From: Cristatella mucedo
Lineage: Eukaryota > Bryozoa > Phylactolaemata > Cristatellidae
Direction of reading: 5' to 3'
Length of the DNA stretch: 64,000 nucleotides
Assembly: GCA_009760855.2 (NCBI GenBank)
Contig: WPIO01000027.1
Location: forward strand, 3,712,501-3,776,500
A program made the position numbers and the translations under genes. Of the stretch, positions 1-10,820 are shown piece by piece. Below the pieces are notes generated by a model, which searched no databases, was not told the origin of the DNA, and worked only from the letters and a program-made list of their open reading frames with translations. Numbering within the stretch: the stretch's first letter is position 1; each line of letters begins with the position of its first letter.

Positions 1-2
1 AT

Positions 3-1239
3 GGACAAAGATCATCTGAAGTACCTCTGCAATATGAAGTACCTCAGGGCTCAGTGGTAGGTCCGGTTCTTTCCACGGTTTATACTCTGCCTCTTGCTGA
101 TGTGATTACCAAGCACAATCTAGGCTTGTACTTCTATGCAGATGACACTCAGTTGTACCTTTGCTTTGATCCCTCCCAGCCTTCGAGCACCTCAAATTCT
201 CTCAACTCACTAGCTGCATGCATTGATGACATCCGCACATGGATGGCAGCAAGTTTTCTAAGACTAAACGATGATAAAACTAACTTACTAGTTATGGGCA
301 AACCCGGTGTGATCCAGAGATTGGAAAGGCTGACTCTCAAAATTGGCTCTGCCAGCATATCTCCAGTTGAATTAGCTCGAAATCTAGGTGTCATATTTCA
401 AAGCGACCTCTCGTTAGACGACCACATCAGCTCCACAGTAAAATCCGCCTATTTTCAGCTTCATAACATTGCTAAAATTCGGGCCTGTTTAGATAAAAAT
501 ACCACGTCCAAGTTGGTCCATGCATTCGTGACATCTCGTCTCAACTTCTGCAACTCACTGCTCACTGGCCTACCAGCATGTGCGATCAGGCGATTGCAGC
601 TGGTGCAAAACTCTGCAGCTAGGCTTGTCTGTCGTGAGCGTCGCAGTTGCCACATTACTCCACTTCTCGCCGACCTGCACTGGCTACCAGTCAAGCAACG
701 GATTGACTTCAAGGTTTTATCGCTCACTTTTAGGTCCCTTCATTCTATGGCTCCAGCCTATCTGTCAGATATACTACCCCATCAGGCTAAGCATCGTACC
801 ACCTGCTTTTCGGAATCCAACAGTCTAGAAATACCTCATACAAACCTCAAATCCTTTGAAAACCGTGCATTTAGTTCATATGCTCTCAAAGCCTGGAACT
901 CCCTCCCGACCTGCGTCAGAACATCCCCTGACCTGACCACATTTAAAAGGAACCTAAAAACACACCTATTTAGGACAGCATTTAGTGGGTCCCTGTGATT
1001 CGTCTTTCATGTGCTTATGCGTGCTGAAACTGTGCATGCTGCCACTAACCACATTTGCATGCTGACCCTGTGCATGTCACCCCTAACCATATTATTCATT
1101 TCGTTTGTTTTTTTCAAGCATGATTTTACTTACCATTCAATTGCATTTCACTTTACAGCAAATGTAAAGCGCCTAGAGAGAGATTAAGTTCTCTGAGGGC
1201 GCTTTATCAAGTGAATTATTATTATTATTATTATTATTA
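3..1239 (+). mobile_element. L2/CR1-type LINE (family L2-A), 3' half with full 3' tail
   Basis: Frame 3-998 is open from the window edge to a TGA and encodes the reverse transcriptase C-terminal half: QGSVVGPVLSTVYTLPL, the catalytic YADD box in FYADDTQLYLC, LGVIFQSDLSLDDH, SRLNFCNSLLTGLP and LHWLPVKQRIDFKV. It ends with the FKRNLKTHLFRTAF motif typical of L2/CR1/Rex-type LINEs. About 240 bp of 3' UTR follow, with AAAGCGCCTAGAGAGAGATT and a GGGCGC arm, ending in (ATT)n at about 1218-1239. This is the best preserved L2-A copy; its 5' end lies outside the window. Confidence 0.9.
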
Positions 1240-1240
1240 T

Positions 1241-1310
1241 CACAACCAGACTTGAACCCACGACCCTTGGTCGTGAAGAACGAGGTTTTACCCCTGCGCA
1301 CCTTCACGGG
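1241..1310 (-). repeat. SINE-A-like fragment (B-box end)
   Basis: The minus strand reads a TGGGTTCAAGTC-type box B followed by tRNA-like sequence. The plus strand shows AACCCACGACCC then TTGGTCGTGAAG, the same words as the B-box part of the SINE-A copies at 52.4 and 55.6 kb. It abuts the (ATT)n tail of the LINE copy. Confidence 0.45.
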
Positions 1311-1431
1311 AATGATTTTATTACTATGCAATGAAATGAAAGAGACTTTTGAAAACGCATAACCTCACGACAGAACTAAATCTCTTTCAAGGAACTTCAA
1401 ATATGCTGAAAGGGGAAGCATAATGGTAGCA

Positions 1432-1580
1432 ATAATAATAATAATAATAATAATAATGCGTTAATATCGCCCTCAGAGAACTCAATCCCTTTCTAGGCAC
1501 TTTACATTTGCTGCAAAGGAAGCACGATCGAATGGTTAGTGGTATCGTGCTCAATAAAATGTCAATTAGTTAGGTGTAGT
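1432..1580 (-). repeat. L2-A 3' tail fragment
   Basis: An (AATA)-type run is followed by CGCCCTCAGAGAACTCAATC and TTCTAGGCACTTTACATTTG, the reverse complement of the L2-A 3' UTR. It is a tail-only, severely 5'-truncated insertion. Confidence 0.8.
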
Positions 1581-1636
1581 CTGCACAATTTTAACACGCA
1601 CACGAAAAAAGGACAACTTCGGCGGACGGAGCAAAA

Positions 1637-1950
1637 GCTGTAAGGAGTAGGTAGGTTTTTGGCTTGTTTTGTAACATTTTCAAATCCAAAAGGTGACGTC
1701 ATGACCTTATTAATTAACATGCCCCGATCAGGCTGGTAATATAACTCATTTGTCTAGCGCTCCAAGAGAACTTAAATCAACATTCAGGCGCTTCGCACAT
1801 GCCTCGGGGCTCGAGCCTGCGACCTCAGACAGACCTTGGTCGGGGCGAGCACCTTAACCGCTGGACCAAACCAGCTATGAGAGGCTGTAAGGAATAGGTA
1901 GGTTTTTAATCTTGTTTATAATCATTTCAAATCAGAAGATGACGTAATGG
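1637..1950. repeat. Pair of about 70-bp direct repeats flanking a SINE-B
   Basis: Copy one at about 1637-1704 and copy two at about 1883-1950 share GTAAGGA.TAGGTAGGTTTTT, then CATTTTCAAATC/CATTTCAAATC and GATGACGT/GGTGACGT. A SINE-B lies between them at 1748-1876. The repeats are too long and too diverged to be a fresh target-site duplication. Confidence 0.55.
1748..1876 (-). repeat. SINE-B copy (tRNA-derived head, L2-like tail)
   Basis: The minus strand reads GCTGGTTTGGTCCAGCGGTT as box A, then GGTGCTCGCCCCGACCAAGG, a GCAGGCTCGAGCCCCG box B, and a tail with AAGCGCCTGAA then GTTCTCTTGG. Near-identical to the copy at 32170-32308. Confidence 0.75.
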
Positions 1951-2095
1951 CGCTATTGCATAACAAACCTTGATAAGACAGCAATGGGCGTCAGGCTGCC
2001 AGGTATTTAGGACTTTTGTGGCAACAAGAAAGCCACCCCAAACGTACTTAAACGCTCCCAACGACTTACAGGCTGCTACCGGATGCGCTCAGCGT

Positions 2096-2150
2096 GCGTG
2101 CGCGTGTGTGCGTGCGTGCGCGTGCGTGCGCGCGCGCGCACACGCGCGTG
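2096..2150. repeat. (GT)n/(CG)n alternating purine-pyrimidine tract
   Basis: Runs of GTGCGTGCG then GCGCGCGCGCACACGCGCG: a strictly alternating tract of the kind that can adopt Z-DNA. The ORF across it is simple-sequence. Confidence 0.8.
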
Positions 2151-2337
2151 TTGTTTGGCCCTCTGTGGCCCTAGGGAGTGCCCTTAAGGTCAGGCTGACG
2201 GGGCGGCGAGCATGGGCAGCCCCAACCAAAATTGCAGCTGTGTCAAGCTAATCTTTTGCAAAAAATCCCTTTAGTTTCCCTTTGGAGGCCAGATGGCCTC
2301 ACCCGCGTGGCTATCAGGCAACAGGGTAGAGGATTCG

Positions 2338-2508
2338 GGCCTTGGCGCCGCGGCCTTAGCCCACGGGTGAGGCATCTGCGCTTCACGATCCAGGTCTTGG
2401 GTCCGGGTACTGCACCGGCAATCCTTTATCTTGCTCACTGCAAGCTGTGTTGACAGCCGTTATGGCCCTTCTGCCGATATATGAATGAGGCTGCTAAATT
2501 ATCCTTTT
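2338..2508 (+). repeat. Degenerate SINE-A copy
   Basis: TCCAGGTCTTGGGTCCGGGT is a decayed box B. It is followed by ATCCTTTATC, CACTGCAAG, ACAGCCGTTATGGCCCTTCT and GAGGCTGCTAAATTA, in the same order as in full SINE-A copies. A second GAGGCTGCTAAATTAGCTGA piece follows at about 2549-2571. Confidence 0.55.
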
Positions 2509-2571
2509 AATTAATTTAATATGAGATATTGATAACTGATAATATGATATATGAGGCTGCTAAATTAGCTG

Positions 2572-3082
2572 ACCTTTACTTCAGAGAGCGGCTCTGGGGA
2601 CTCGAAGGGTGGCGCCGCCGAGTAGCATTTTCCAAGCATTTGTGCAGAGAGAATCTGCCGCCGCGTTCTTGGAATGGGCTAAATAGGATGCTTTCGCGGC
2701 GCTCATTCGGCGAGAGCATTCGAGGTCGGTTTCTAAGAGCGCTTGTTGTCAGCATTTAAGTAGGCAATTATGCTTTTACAGTTACAGAGGAGGTAAATGT
2801 TTTTAGATAAACCGGTTACGACAGGCCAACGGAGCCTCGCGCCATTGGCGGGAACTGCAGGCTCAGCAATTTAGGGCGAATTGTTTTGTTTCTTTTGACG
2901 GTTTCGACGGGACTAAGGCTTTCGCGGGGCACGTTTCTGTACCCAGCTTTAGGCTCTTCCAACTCTCCCAAAGTTCGAACTGAAAATTTATGTGGAAGGT
3001 TAGAGAGCGAGCTTTCTAGGTCGGTGAGCAGCTTCCGGCTGCACGTTCAGACTGTTTCAGATGACTGACAACTTTTGTAAAT
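2572..3082. other. No gene or repeat recognised
   Basis: Mixed-composition sequence with only short unconvincing open frames on both strands. I see nothing assignable. Confidence 0.5.
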
Positions 3083-3147
3083 GGCAAGTACCTAGAAAGA
3101 GATTAAAATCTCTGGGGGCGCTAGACAAATACATTATTATTATTACA
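3083..3147 (+). repeat. L2-A/SINE-B type 3' tail fragment
   Basis: TACCTAGAAAGAGATTAAAA, then TCTCTGGGGGCGCTAGACAA and (ATT)n. The inverted AGAGA...TCTCT pair and the final ATT repeats match the common LINE/SINE tail. Confidence 0.7.
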
Positions 3148-3149
3148 TG

Positions 3150-4530
3150 CACTTGAGGGTACGCTTGGCGGTCAAATAGCTTTCGTGCGGCAGCTAGCTT
3201 CAGGCTCTGAAAATGTAATATCAGTCTCTTTAGATTGCGTCTTCCGGGCGGCTCTCTCTTTAGTGCGGAAATTCAGACTTTCCTAGAATTAGGTTTATAA
3301 CCGAACTTTTCTGAGGCGTTTAAAAGCCCATCTTGTCGGCGCTTCTTTAGCCAGCTGAATCAGTGGAGTCTTTTTCCAGAAAAGGCTAGTTGTTCATATT
3401 TTATTTATTTCTTTTAGGGAAGCTACTAAAGAATTTGTAATACAGTGGAGGCTAGCTAGGCAGCTGCCGAGCGGTGCATCTTTGAAGCAGAGATTCACTG
3501 TCCGTCAACAGAGGACGCCACCAGGTTTACGAGGATTCTAATAAGGCATTTCGTGAGGCACCTCATTCAGAGCTTTAGTTTCAAGTCAGTCTCTTGAGAT
3601 TATCATCCAGCTAAGAAACTTTCCAGAATTATTAGCCCCTTAAATAAGCACTGTAGGCTTCTACTCGGCACCAACCTAATGGTAAACGAATCAGCGAATC
3701 GCGCGAAAGCCTATTCATTGACATTCGGCACTTTCAGCTATGTTATTCGCTGCTGCTCTAGAATGTACGGAAAAGCAGTGGAGCAAGCCGGATGAACAAT
3801 ATCTAATCAGCCCTCAGTCCATCTGAAAGCCCAGCAATGCCCAGCAACCCCTTCAGAATGACCTACAAGATTCCAAGAAGGACGGTACCAGGCTTAAGAA
3901 TTTAGCAAATAAATGACTGAATGCATATTAGAAACCCGCAAGGCTCTAAAGCCTTGTCGGCGTCGCAGAATTAAAGTGATTAAGGGGCTAAACCACTTTT
4001 GCTTAGATAGAGCTAGAACTAGCTGCTAGAGAAGCACGCCATACGCGTAGCGATGCGGTCGGTCTCTTGAGGAGTTGTCATCATTTTTTAAGGGAGGCGT
4101 ATTTTTACAATTGGCAAATGGGTAGTTCGACTTTGACAAGTTTAAAGAAGCCTGCCGAGCAGTATGCCTTTGCCTTAGTATCTCCGGACAAGGTAGCACA
4201 CAAAAAAAGCTTCCGGGTGGCGCATGCTTACAATGTATGACAGAAACTCCCGAATACGAGAGAATTGTGTCGCATCGCGGCGCTCTGACCACCTTTGTAG
4301 GGGCTGGCTCGTGTTAGGAGGGGCTGGTACATCAACATTCCGCAGCCGAGACCGCAGAGGAGCTGTCAGGAGTGTCTCTGTGCGCGCCAGCCAGCACACA
4401 TACATCGGCTGCTCAGCTCGCTTACACGCTGGTGGCATGATTACAGGAAACAGGACGTGGCCTAGCAGGCCAGTGTTACACGATTCAAAAAGCGCGGTTA
4501 TGACAATTTACAGCAAACGTGCATGCAAAC
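3150..4530. other. No gene or repeat recognised
   Basis: About 1.4 kb without recognisable protein homology or repeat. The ORFs of 80-120 codons near 4026-4577 overlap each other on opposite strands and run into the microsatellite, so I regard them as chance frames. Confidence 0.5.
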
Positions 4531-4607
4531 ACACACACAGAGACACACACAGAGACACACACACACACACACACTAACACTAATCTGCACATTCGAACAA
4601 CTGGATC

Positions 4608-4694
<87 letters not shown>

Positions 4695-4720
4695 AGAAAG
4701 AAAGAAAGAGAAAGAAAGAA
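4531..4720. repeat. Compound microsatellite (CA)n then (GA)n
   Basis: (CA)/(CACAGAGA) repeats at about 4531-4575 are followed by (GA)n at 4611-4660 and GAAA-interrupted GA to about 4720. Several simple-sequence ORFs (RERERE, SLSLSL) come from it. Confidence 0.9.
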
Positions 4721-4915
4721 ATTGGCCTGCGATGTGACGCAGCAAGCGCTGCCATTCATGTGGGCGATATTGATTGCACTTCAATTTTCGCAACTGCAGT
4801 TACTGTAGCTTTGCGGAGCTACTGGTTCGAGTTCGAATGGAAGTCACATTCAGTAATTGTAAAATGAAATATAATTAGAATATCAGGTTTTTGAGGGATA
4901 TTTTCTATAGCGCAC

Positions 4916-5155
4916 TCAAAGCTTAATCGGGTTGCCCTCATGTAACATCCAAACATTTTGAAACATTACGTAACTGAAAAAGTATGCAGACTTAACTTTG
5001 GAGCTGATGCGGTCGTTTAGTGAAAGGCCAATTTGAAGCAGGACGCCCAGATTGAGTGCTACAGAAAATACGAGGGCCGGGCCCATTTTGAGAGTTAGCC
5101 TTTCTAATGTCTGAACAACAGACCATAAATAGAAAGTTGGCTTGACTGTCATCCA
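4916..5155 (-). mobile_element. L2-A reverse transcriptase fragment
   Basis: Minus-strand translation gives QTLERLTLKMGPALVFSVAL, then NLGVLLQIGLSLNDRISSKV and KSAY. It is collinear with QRLERLTLKIGSASISPVEL, NLGVIFQSDLSLDDH and KSAY of the copy at 3-1239. Only the post-catalytic linker remains. Confidence 0.8.
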
Positions 5156-5165
5156 ATTTGAGAAA

Positions 5166-5250
5166 GTATGTAATAATATTAATAATAATAATAATAGATT
5201 TGTTATTGCGCTCTCAGAGAACTCAATCTCTATCTAGGCACTTGTGTAGC
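5166..5250 (-). repeat. L2-A 3' tail fragment
   Basis: (AAT)n followed by GCGCTCTCAGAGAACTCAAT and CTAGGCACTTG. It is adjacent to but out of order with the minus-strand L2 fragment at 4916-5155, so it is a separate insertion or a rearrangement. Confidence 0.75.
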
Positions 5251-5530
5251 CGTTCATGGGCGAAGGTCAGCAATGCACGCTGCAAGGAAATTTAAAAAAA
5301 GTGTTCGACGTTATGGGCGGTAGGGAGGAAGGTACAGCCGTGTGTAATCAGCACAGACATGAAAGCCTAGATCGTACTGCTCGATTAAAACGGCAACGCC
5401 GAGAGCATGCATTGTGAAAAGAAGGAGACCAAGCACAGAGCTGAGCTCTATTGCACCCCGTACTCAAAGGGGGTTCTTCTGATGACCGGTGTCCATTTAC
5501 AACAACACTCTGAAATCTCCCACTGATACA
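5251..5530. other. No gene or repeat recognised
   Basis: Short interval between the L2 tail and the TIR element. It contains only small unconvincing frames. Confidence 0.4.
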
Positions 5531-5531
5531 T

Positions 5532-6776
5532 GAGCCCGATGGCGGTAGCCCGGGTTACCGAATTTTCGCAAGTAGAATCGCAATTAATTATTTATTTTGC
5601 GGATAGCTGCTCTAAAAATACAGCGTTTCGAAGTCTAAAACGCCGTTGACCTGATCCAGGAGCAGCACCGTCAGAATCATGTCGAAGCAATCTGAAGAAC
5701 CGTGTGCGCCTGCGGCTTCTGCTGTAATTAGCGAAGCGCCTGACACTAATACCCCTAACCATGTTATTCACGTTGTTTTTACAAGCATGATATTACTCAC
5801 CATTCAGTCGCCTTTCCCTTTGCAGCAAATGTAAAGCGCCTAGAAAGAGATTGAGTTCTCGGAGGGCGCTTTATCAAGTGCATTATTATTATTATATTAT
5901 TATTATAATGCACATGCCTCACCTGAGGCCAATAGTTAAGCCATTGAAGCAGCGCAGAGTCGGGCCACTAATGCAAGTTATATTTCGTGTCGTCTGCTGC
6001 GATTGATCGAGCTCTCATATATGTGCCCGTTGAGAGGAATAAAGCAGAGTCTCGTTTACCACGAAAGTTCGCCAGCTGTGTCTTCGTGAGACTCCCACTA
6101 GAGCAGCCGCCGCTGGAGACACGGTCACGCAACAAAGCTTAATGAAAGGATGCGCGCTATGGTTGGCTATAATGACGATATTCAAGATGTTAGTACTGAT
6201 GTTCTTAACAATGCAGCGGAACTGGTGTGCAAGTTCTTGGAAACATTTCTCGGGAACTTCATTGCCACCCGCTGGTCTGAAATATTATGCAGGAGGTCCG
6301 GAATCGCGGCGGCGAAAGTGCTCGTCCGGCTAGTGTCGCTGATAGTGAGGACGAAGATCCTGACAATATAGGCGCGCCCTTGGCGGCAGCATCCGATATG
6401 GCACAGGCTCGGGGCAGAAAAAAGAGCATCAGCGCAGAAGTCTGCTCCGGGCGTGCAGATACGCTGTGCGGGGCGCCCGAAGAAGGTACCAGAGGTTTTC
6501 CCAAATCAGCTATCAATCTTGAGCTATTTCTAAAAAAAATATGCACAATTTTCGTGATCGAACCCTGGATCCTTGCCCTGATTTGGTCAGCCGCTGCGAA
6601 CTTTCGAAATAAAAATCATCGTTTTCGAAATCACTGTTTTTCTGCTGACGAATAGAACTCGTCGAGCCCGGCATTTTTCGCCTATTCGCATGTACTTTGA
6701 ACCAATATTTAGGTAGTTATCGCAGTCCGCGCGCATCCGGGTTACCATGGTAACCCGGCTTACCGTCATCGGGCTC
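5532..6776 (+). mobile_element. DNA transposon remnant with 28-bp terminal inverted repeats
   Basis: The left end 5532-5559 and the right end 6776-6749 (reverse complement) match at 25 of 28 positions, starting GAGCCCGATG and ending CGGGTTACC. Inside, an ATG at about 5684 opens MSKQSEEPCAPAASAVISEA, which is then cut by an inserted L2 tail. Farther on, around 6290-6480, is acidic SEDEDPDN and a basic GRKK stretch with frameshifts. This looks like a decayed, internally deleted transposon with the remains of a transposase-like ORF. I cannot name the superfamily, and no clear target-site duplication is visible. Confidence 0.65.
5745..5917 (+). repeat. L2-A 3' UTR and tail inserted in the TIR element
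   Basis: CCCTAACCATGTTATTCACG, then TTTGCAGCAAATGTAAAGCG, CCTAGAAAGAGATTGAGTTC and (ATT)n. It sits between the two halves of the TIR element and so is younger than that element. Confidence 0.85.
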
Positions 6777-6781
6777 GTATG

Positions 6782-6932
6782 ACCAAAGCCGCGATAGCCT
6801 AGGAGCGCTCGCTCTTTACGACCGAGGTCTTGGGTTCGAATCCTGAAGTTGGGCGATCCGGTATTACCAACAAGCCGACAAGGCTCTTCTGCCTCTGTAC
6901 AGATGAGGCTGTTAAATCAGCTAAGCCACCAC
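6782..6932 (+). repeat. SINE-A copy
   Basis: AAGCCGCGATAGCCTAGGAG (box A region), GGTCTTGGGTTCGAATCCTG (box B), GGGCGAT, AAGGCTCTTCTGCC and GAGGCTGTTAAATCAGCTAA, in the order of the full SINE-A. It starts a few bp after the right end of the TIR element. Confidence 0.75.
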
Positions 6933-6965
6933 AATGTAGAGCCAGTGATGTTCATGTGAGTTGCG

Positions 6966-7215
6966 AGGCGTTCAGTAAAGACTTCGTGGTCACCGTATCG
7001 AAACGCTACTGAGAGGTCCAGCAGAACTAGAAGGGAAACTCTACCTCGGTCCGCATTTCTGAGAAGGTACACTCGTAGAGGTGCTGAATCGGTTGAGTGA
7101 TAAGCTCTAAAATCTGACTGGAACTATTTGCCAGGGTTTGAATATTTGATACAGGATTTTCACAGCTCTGCCACTACAGGCTCCAATGTCTTTTAGTGGA
7201 ACAGAAATAGAGAGA
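6966..7215 (-). mobile_element. L2-type LINE fragment, N-terminal part of reverse transcriptase
   Basis: The minus strand, allowing frameshifts, gives NFCPISLYF, then ADRGRVSLLVLLDLSVAFDT. These are the NFRPISNL and LLVLLDLSAAFDT motifs near RT motifs 1-3 (A box) of L2/CR1 elements. Confidence 0.65.
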
Positions 7216-7439
7216 GATTGGGCAGAAGCTGTTTATCCTGCTGGCCTAATTTTGTCTTCGTAATTAGTGGCCTAACCACAGCCTATTTAAGGTGCAGGGA
7301 TGAGACGTGAGCCTAAAGGACATATTAACAGCCTCAGGCAGCCTAGGTGTTTTGGTCGGGCAGGAGAGGAGGGCTTTTTCAATGCTGCCACCACTTGCTG
7401 GGCTTATTACATTACAGGTAGGGAAGTCTGTTACTTGCT

Positions 7440-7720
7440 TATTTTCTTACGCAACGACATCTACTCTCCAACTGCCGACTATGGCACATCTTTTTCAGTG
7501 GTCCTGAACTGCTACTTCTATGCTACTCACTACCTCAACTGCTCTCCTAGCTCTGCTATGCTTCCCACTTTCTCTTTGTTGCGTGAGACGAAGTCTGTTG
7601 GCTACCGAATGCGTACCGAAAGCCGCTTAGGCTGTGAGTGCGCTATACAAAACTCTCCTGCGTAACACCCACATGGTCTTTATGACTTTGTGGAGTTACT
7701 GACGGAGATACATTTTAGAG
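7440..7720 (+). mobile_element. L2-B LINE 3'-end fragment
   Basis: Encodes FLRNDIYSPTADYGTSFSVV, then HYLNCSPSSAMLPTFSLLRE. The same segment recurs at 11505-11745 and about 36130-36400. In those copies it follows the SFSSAGPRLWNSLPQFL end of an L2-like RT, which identifies it as the 3' region of a second LINE family, here called L2-B. Confidence 0.7.
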
Positions 7721-10050
7721 TATTCTGTCAGCTTCGAAGCCTTGGCAGGTATAAGAAGGGTGGTTAGCTTCTGGTGGGGGAGGCTGTGGCTACGTTTGAC
7801 TTTAATGGTGAATAAAGGTGTGTACTAACTTATTATGTTAATCATGCCCACCACCTGAAAATCTCTGCTTCTCATAAGGAGAACAGAAGGTCTAGCGTAG
7901 TCTTCTTAGATTGGAACTTCGAGATGAGGTCACCAGTGGTTGGCTTGTAGGTGAACATGTGGTAAAGCAAGGAAAAGAGGTTGAAGAGTCTCGTGGGAAT
8001 GCTACCTCTGGGATAAACTCGTATGATTTCATGATGCAGCTGCTGGATCCTGAGAAAATCTTCTCAGAGAAAATCGCCATAAATACCGCGATGTGTACCC
8101 GAAATGTTGTCTAAGCTTTATGGTTTGGCGATCCCCAAGCATGTCTGTCAGAGCGAAGTGGGGGGGGGGGGGAGAAATAAGAACATGGGATTAGATGGGT
8201 AGAATGCGACCCAGGTCAATGAACGAATGGTATCCATGCTGATTAGAGTGGAGGGGCATTGATAGGCACATGTTGCATGTTGTCATCTGTCTGCATAACT
8301 TCAAGGAGAGCTGTTGCTATTGGTTTTGCAAACTGTAGTGATCGTCATCGTTGGTCTTCCTGTCGCAGCAATCGTTGCCTAGCAACATATCCCACCCGTG
8401 CATTATTCTGGGCTGCAAGCTCGATACCAAGAACCATGGCAAACTTGGGTCCTGCACGAGTTTTCGACGGAAAAATCTATATTTATTCGGATGCTTGTAG
8501 CTCACTCTGCCTGACGGAGTCACTCTGCCTGACGGAGATGCCGTGGCTTTTGCTGAGTGGCTTGGCATCCGTCTCAAAATGCGGTTTGCACATGATTTCC
8601 AGCTGTCTCCGTGTGCCTCAGCGCTTGCTCCAACGAGCTGAGCTTCTACCTGTAGTCGACTACGTTTTCTTACTGATTGCTCAAATAGTGTATACTGTTT
8701 AAGCATTGGCCCAAAGTGTTTGACAGATTTGATATTATCTATTTGCCAAACGATACATATTTATCTGGTCCTCTATTACTACATGAAAAGTGTGGCATTC
8801 GGTTCGTTAAAAAGCTATTGGCCTGGCTTGCAAGCTTCAAGAGCCCATTCAATGAAATCACATTTTAACATTCAGATGGCAAGCCGTTCGTTCACACTCC
8901 TACACTCTCATGCCTAACTTCGCACGGTTTGCCATTAGATGTGCTGCCTATGGTGGAATCCGTCAGCAGTGGACGTTCAGCTCTGCATATTTAACATCAG
9001 TTACCCATACTCCCAACAAATAGAGATGGGATTCTGAAGTCTCTGCAGGAGCCGAGCTGCAATCTCAGGAGCTTTGTAACAATGACACGATGTTTGTCTA
9101 GATGTCACAGAGATCACGCAGAACTATTTGTATCTCACTCCAAAATGTTGGGAGCTGTTTCAGAACTACCTCTAAGAGTTTACGAATGCAGAGAATTCGA
9201 CAGAGCTAAGCTGCTGCCATTTACTTTTTAGGTGGACGGCAAAAAAGTCGAAGGGCAGAAATTTGGTTACACATACCTGCTATTCCTATCTCAATGAGGT
9301 ATCTTCCCTTGTAGCTCTAGGACCATGCGACGTGCCATTGCCTGTTATGTGTCATTGCAAAAGACCAGTTCGGTCGCATGCCATGGTCGCATTGCCGCAT
9401 GCAAACGTCAAATGCCTCAAACAAGCAGCCAGATGCCACGGGCAAAGCTCGAAGATTCGAAGTGAAAAGCAGAAGAAGAAGCAGCAGGCAGACCTTTAAA
9501 AGCTGTTCACGGCAACGGCGAGATCACTGCAATGGTCTCTATAGGCACTGTCGATACTTGGAGATCCTTGACGTGTGGACGAAATCTTTCTATATCTACT
9601 ATAAGAAGAAAACTGTCTGTGTTGTGCTGGACTTGCTCAAGTCATACCGCACTCTCAGCACACTTTACTTGCTACCAATTCCCGATATTTACATCAAATT
9701 TTCTGAGGTAGTCGGCTGCACAGGTCATGGACGCCCGCTTTATGCCTGCTTATCAGCCATGGCACCCTATGTTGATGCGAAAGCCCACTAATATGATGTG
9801 TCACGTCATTCATGCAATCTCTCTCGATCAATGTTTTCTTCAGCAGAACGGTCCCTTAATGGGGCGTACATCTTTCCGAACATCACAAGCGATCGATGAG
9901 TCAGCATACTAGGCTGAAAGCTGGTTCGCTAGAAAACCCACACGCCTCTGCCACTACCATCACTTACCCACTTACTTCTCTTTTGCTTCGTAATCACGTG
10001 ACTCTTTACATAATCCAAAACTTGTTTTAGTGTCAATTGGCTGCCCTCTG
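7720..10050. other. No gene recognised; minor simple repeats
   Basis: 2.3 kb with no recognisable homology. Visible details are a G13 run at about 8161-8173 and an 18-bp tandem duplication at 8501-8536 (TCACTCTGCCTGACGGAG twice). ORFs up to 147 codons (8259-8702) overlap a comparable minus-strand ORF and show no motif, so I do not call them genes. Confidence 0.5.
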
Positions 10051-10059
10051 AGATTACTT

Positions 10060-10820
10060 CTGCTGTGGCTTTACTTCTATCAACCTCAGCTCAGATATCT
10101 TTGTCATTGGCCACTAATTACCTTAAGCTTACCGACAAAAAGACCAAGCCTAAGAGCTATGGACAACTCTACTGTCACCCTGAAGTGGCAAGACCTCGAC
10201 TTAAAGATCCTTTGTCTGGGTCACTGGTCGCATCACTGGCTTATACCAGATAATCAATCTGACCTCCTTGCTCCTTCAGTCACGTGCTCTAGCATGTGCC
10301 TACTCCGCATCTTCCAGTCTTGCTGTCCTTTACACTAAATTGAAAAATCTTTTGGCGATTGCACTTTTTGTGTGTACACATCAACAGTCTGGAGCTCGCT
10401 TCAAGCTAAGTCACTAACTCTCATGACCTTTCATCCTTTAAGTCTCAGCTAAAGATGCACCTGTTCCGGTCAGCTTTCCCTTTGCCCCAGTGAGCATGTC
10501 TGCTTTTTGTACCTATGTGCTTATCTGTGCAATTGTTACTAATCAGGGGTTATACAAACTGGTAGCCCTGAAGGACCTCTTGTATGCATTATCATGATGG
10601 CCTAGGCAATATACTATAATGTACAATATATTATATATATATATATATATGGCCATATATTATATATAATTATATTATACTTTCTAGTCTTTGCTTGCTT
10701 AGCATCCTTATTAAACTTTGATATGCCGCTCATGTCATTAGCCCTTGGTTAATGATCTACTTACAGTGAGTTGTAAAGCACCAGGATGGAGATTTGGTTT
10801 TCTTTGGGGACCATTCAAAT
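10060..10820 (+). mobile_element. Degenerate L2-A-related LINE copy (subfamily with TTTGGTTCTCTT-type tail)
   Basis: Encodes LATNYLKLTDKKTKPK (compare AANFLKLNDDKTN), then STVTLKWQDLDLKI (compare [13 protein letters not shown] in the 18.9 kb copy). A later part matches the TFKSQLKMHLFRSAF end motif in altered frame near 10430-10490. The tail at 10767-10820 (TTGTAAAGCACCAGGATGGA, then TTTGGTTTTCTTTGGGGAC) matches the tail at about 20015-20060. A (TA)n expansion interrupts it. Confidence 0.55.
10629..10680. repeat. (TA)n tract
   Basis: Alternating TATATATA runs broken by GGCCA; a simple AT-rich microsatellite. Confidence 0.8.

Noticed and set aside
4485-4808. Long Arg-Glu, Ser-Leu and His-Thr repeat ORFs (also near 16.9, 26.1 and 51.4 kb)
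   Set aside because: They are translations of (GA)n, (TC)n and (CA)n microsatellites, open in several frames on both strands.
8259-8706. Overlapping 147- and 129-codon ORFs on opposite strands
   Set aside because: No motif, and both contain the 18-bp tandem duplication; likely chance.
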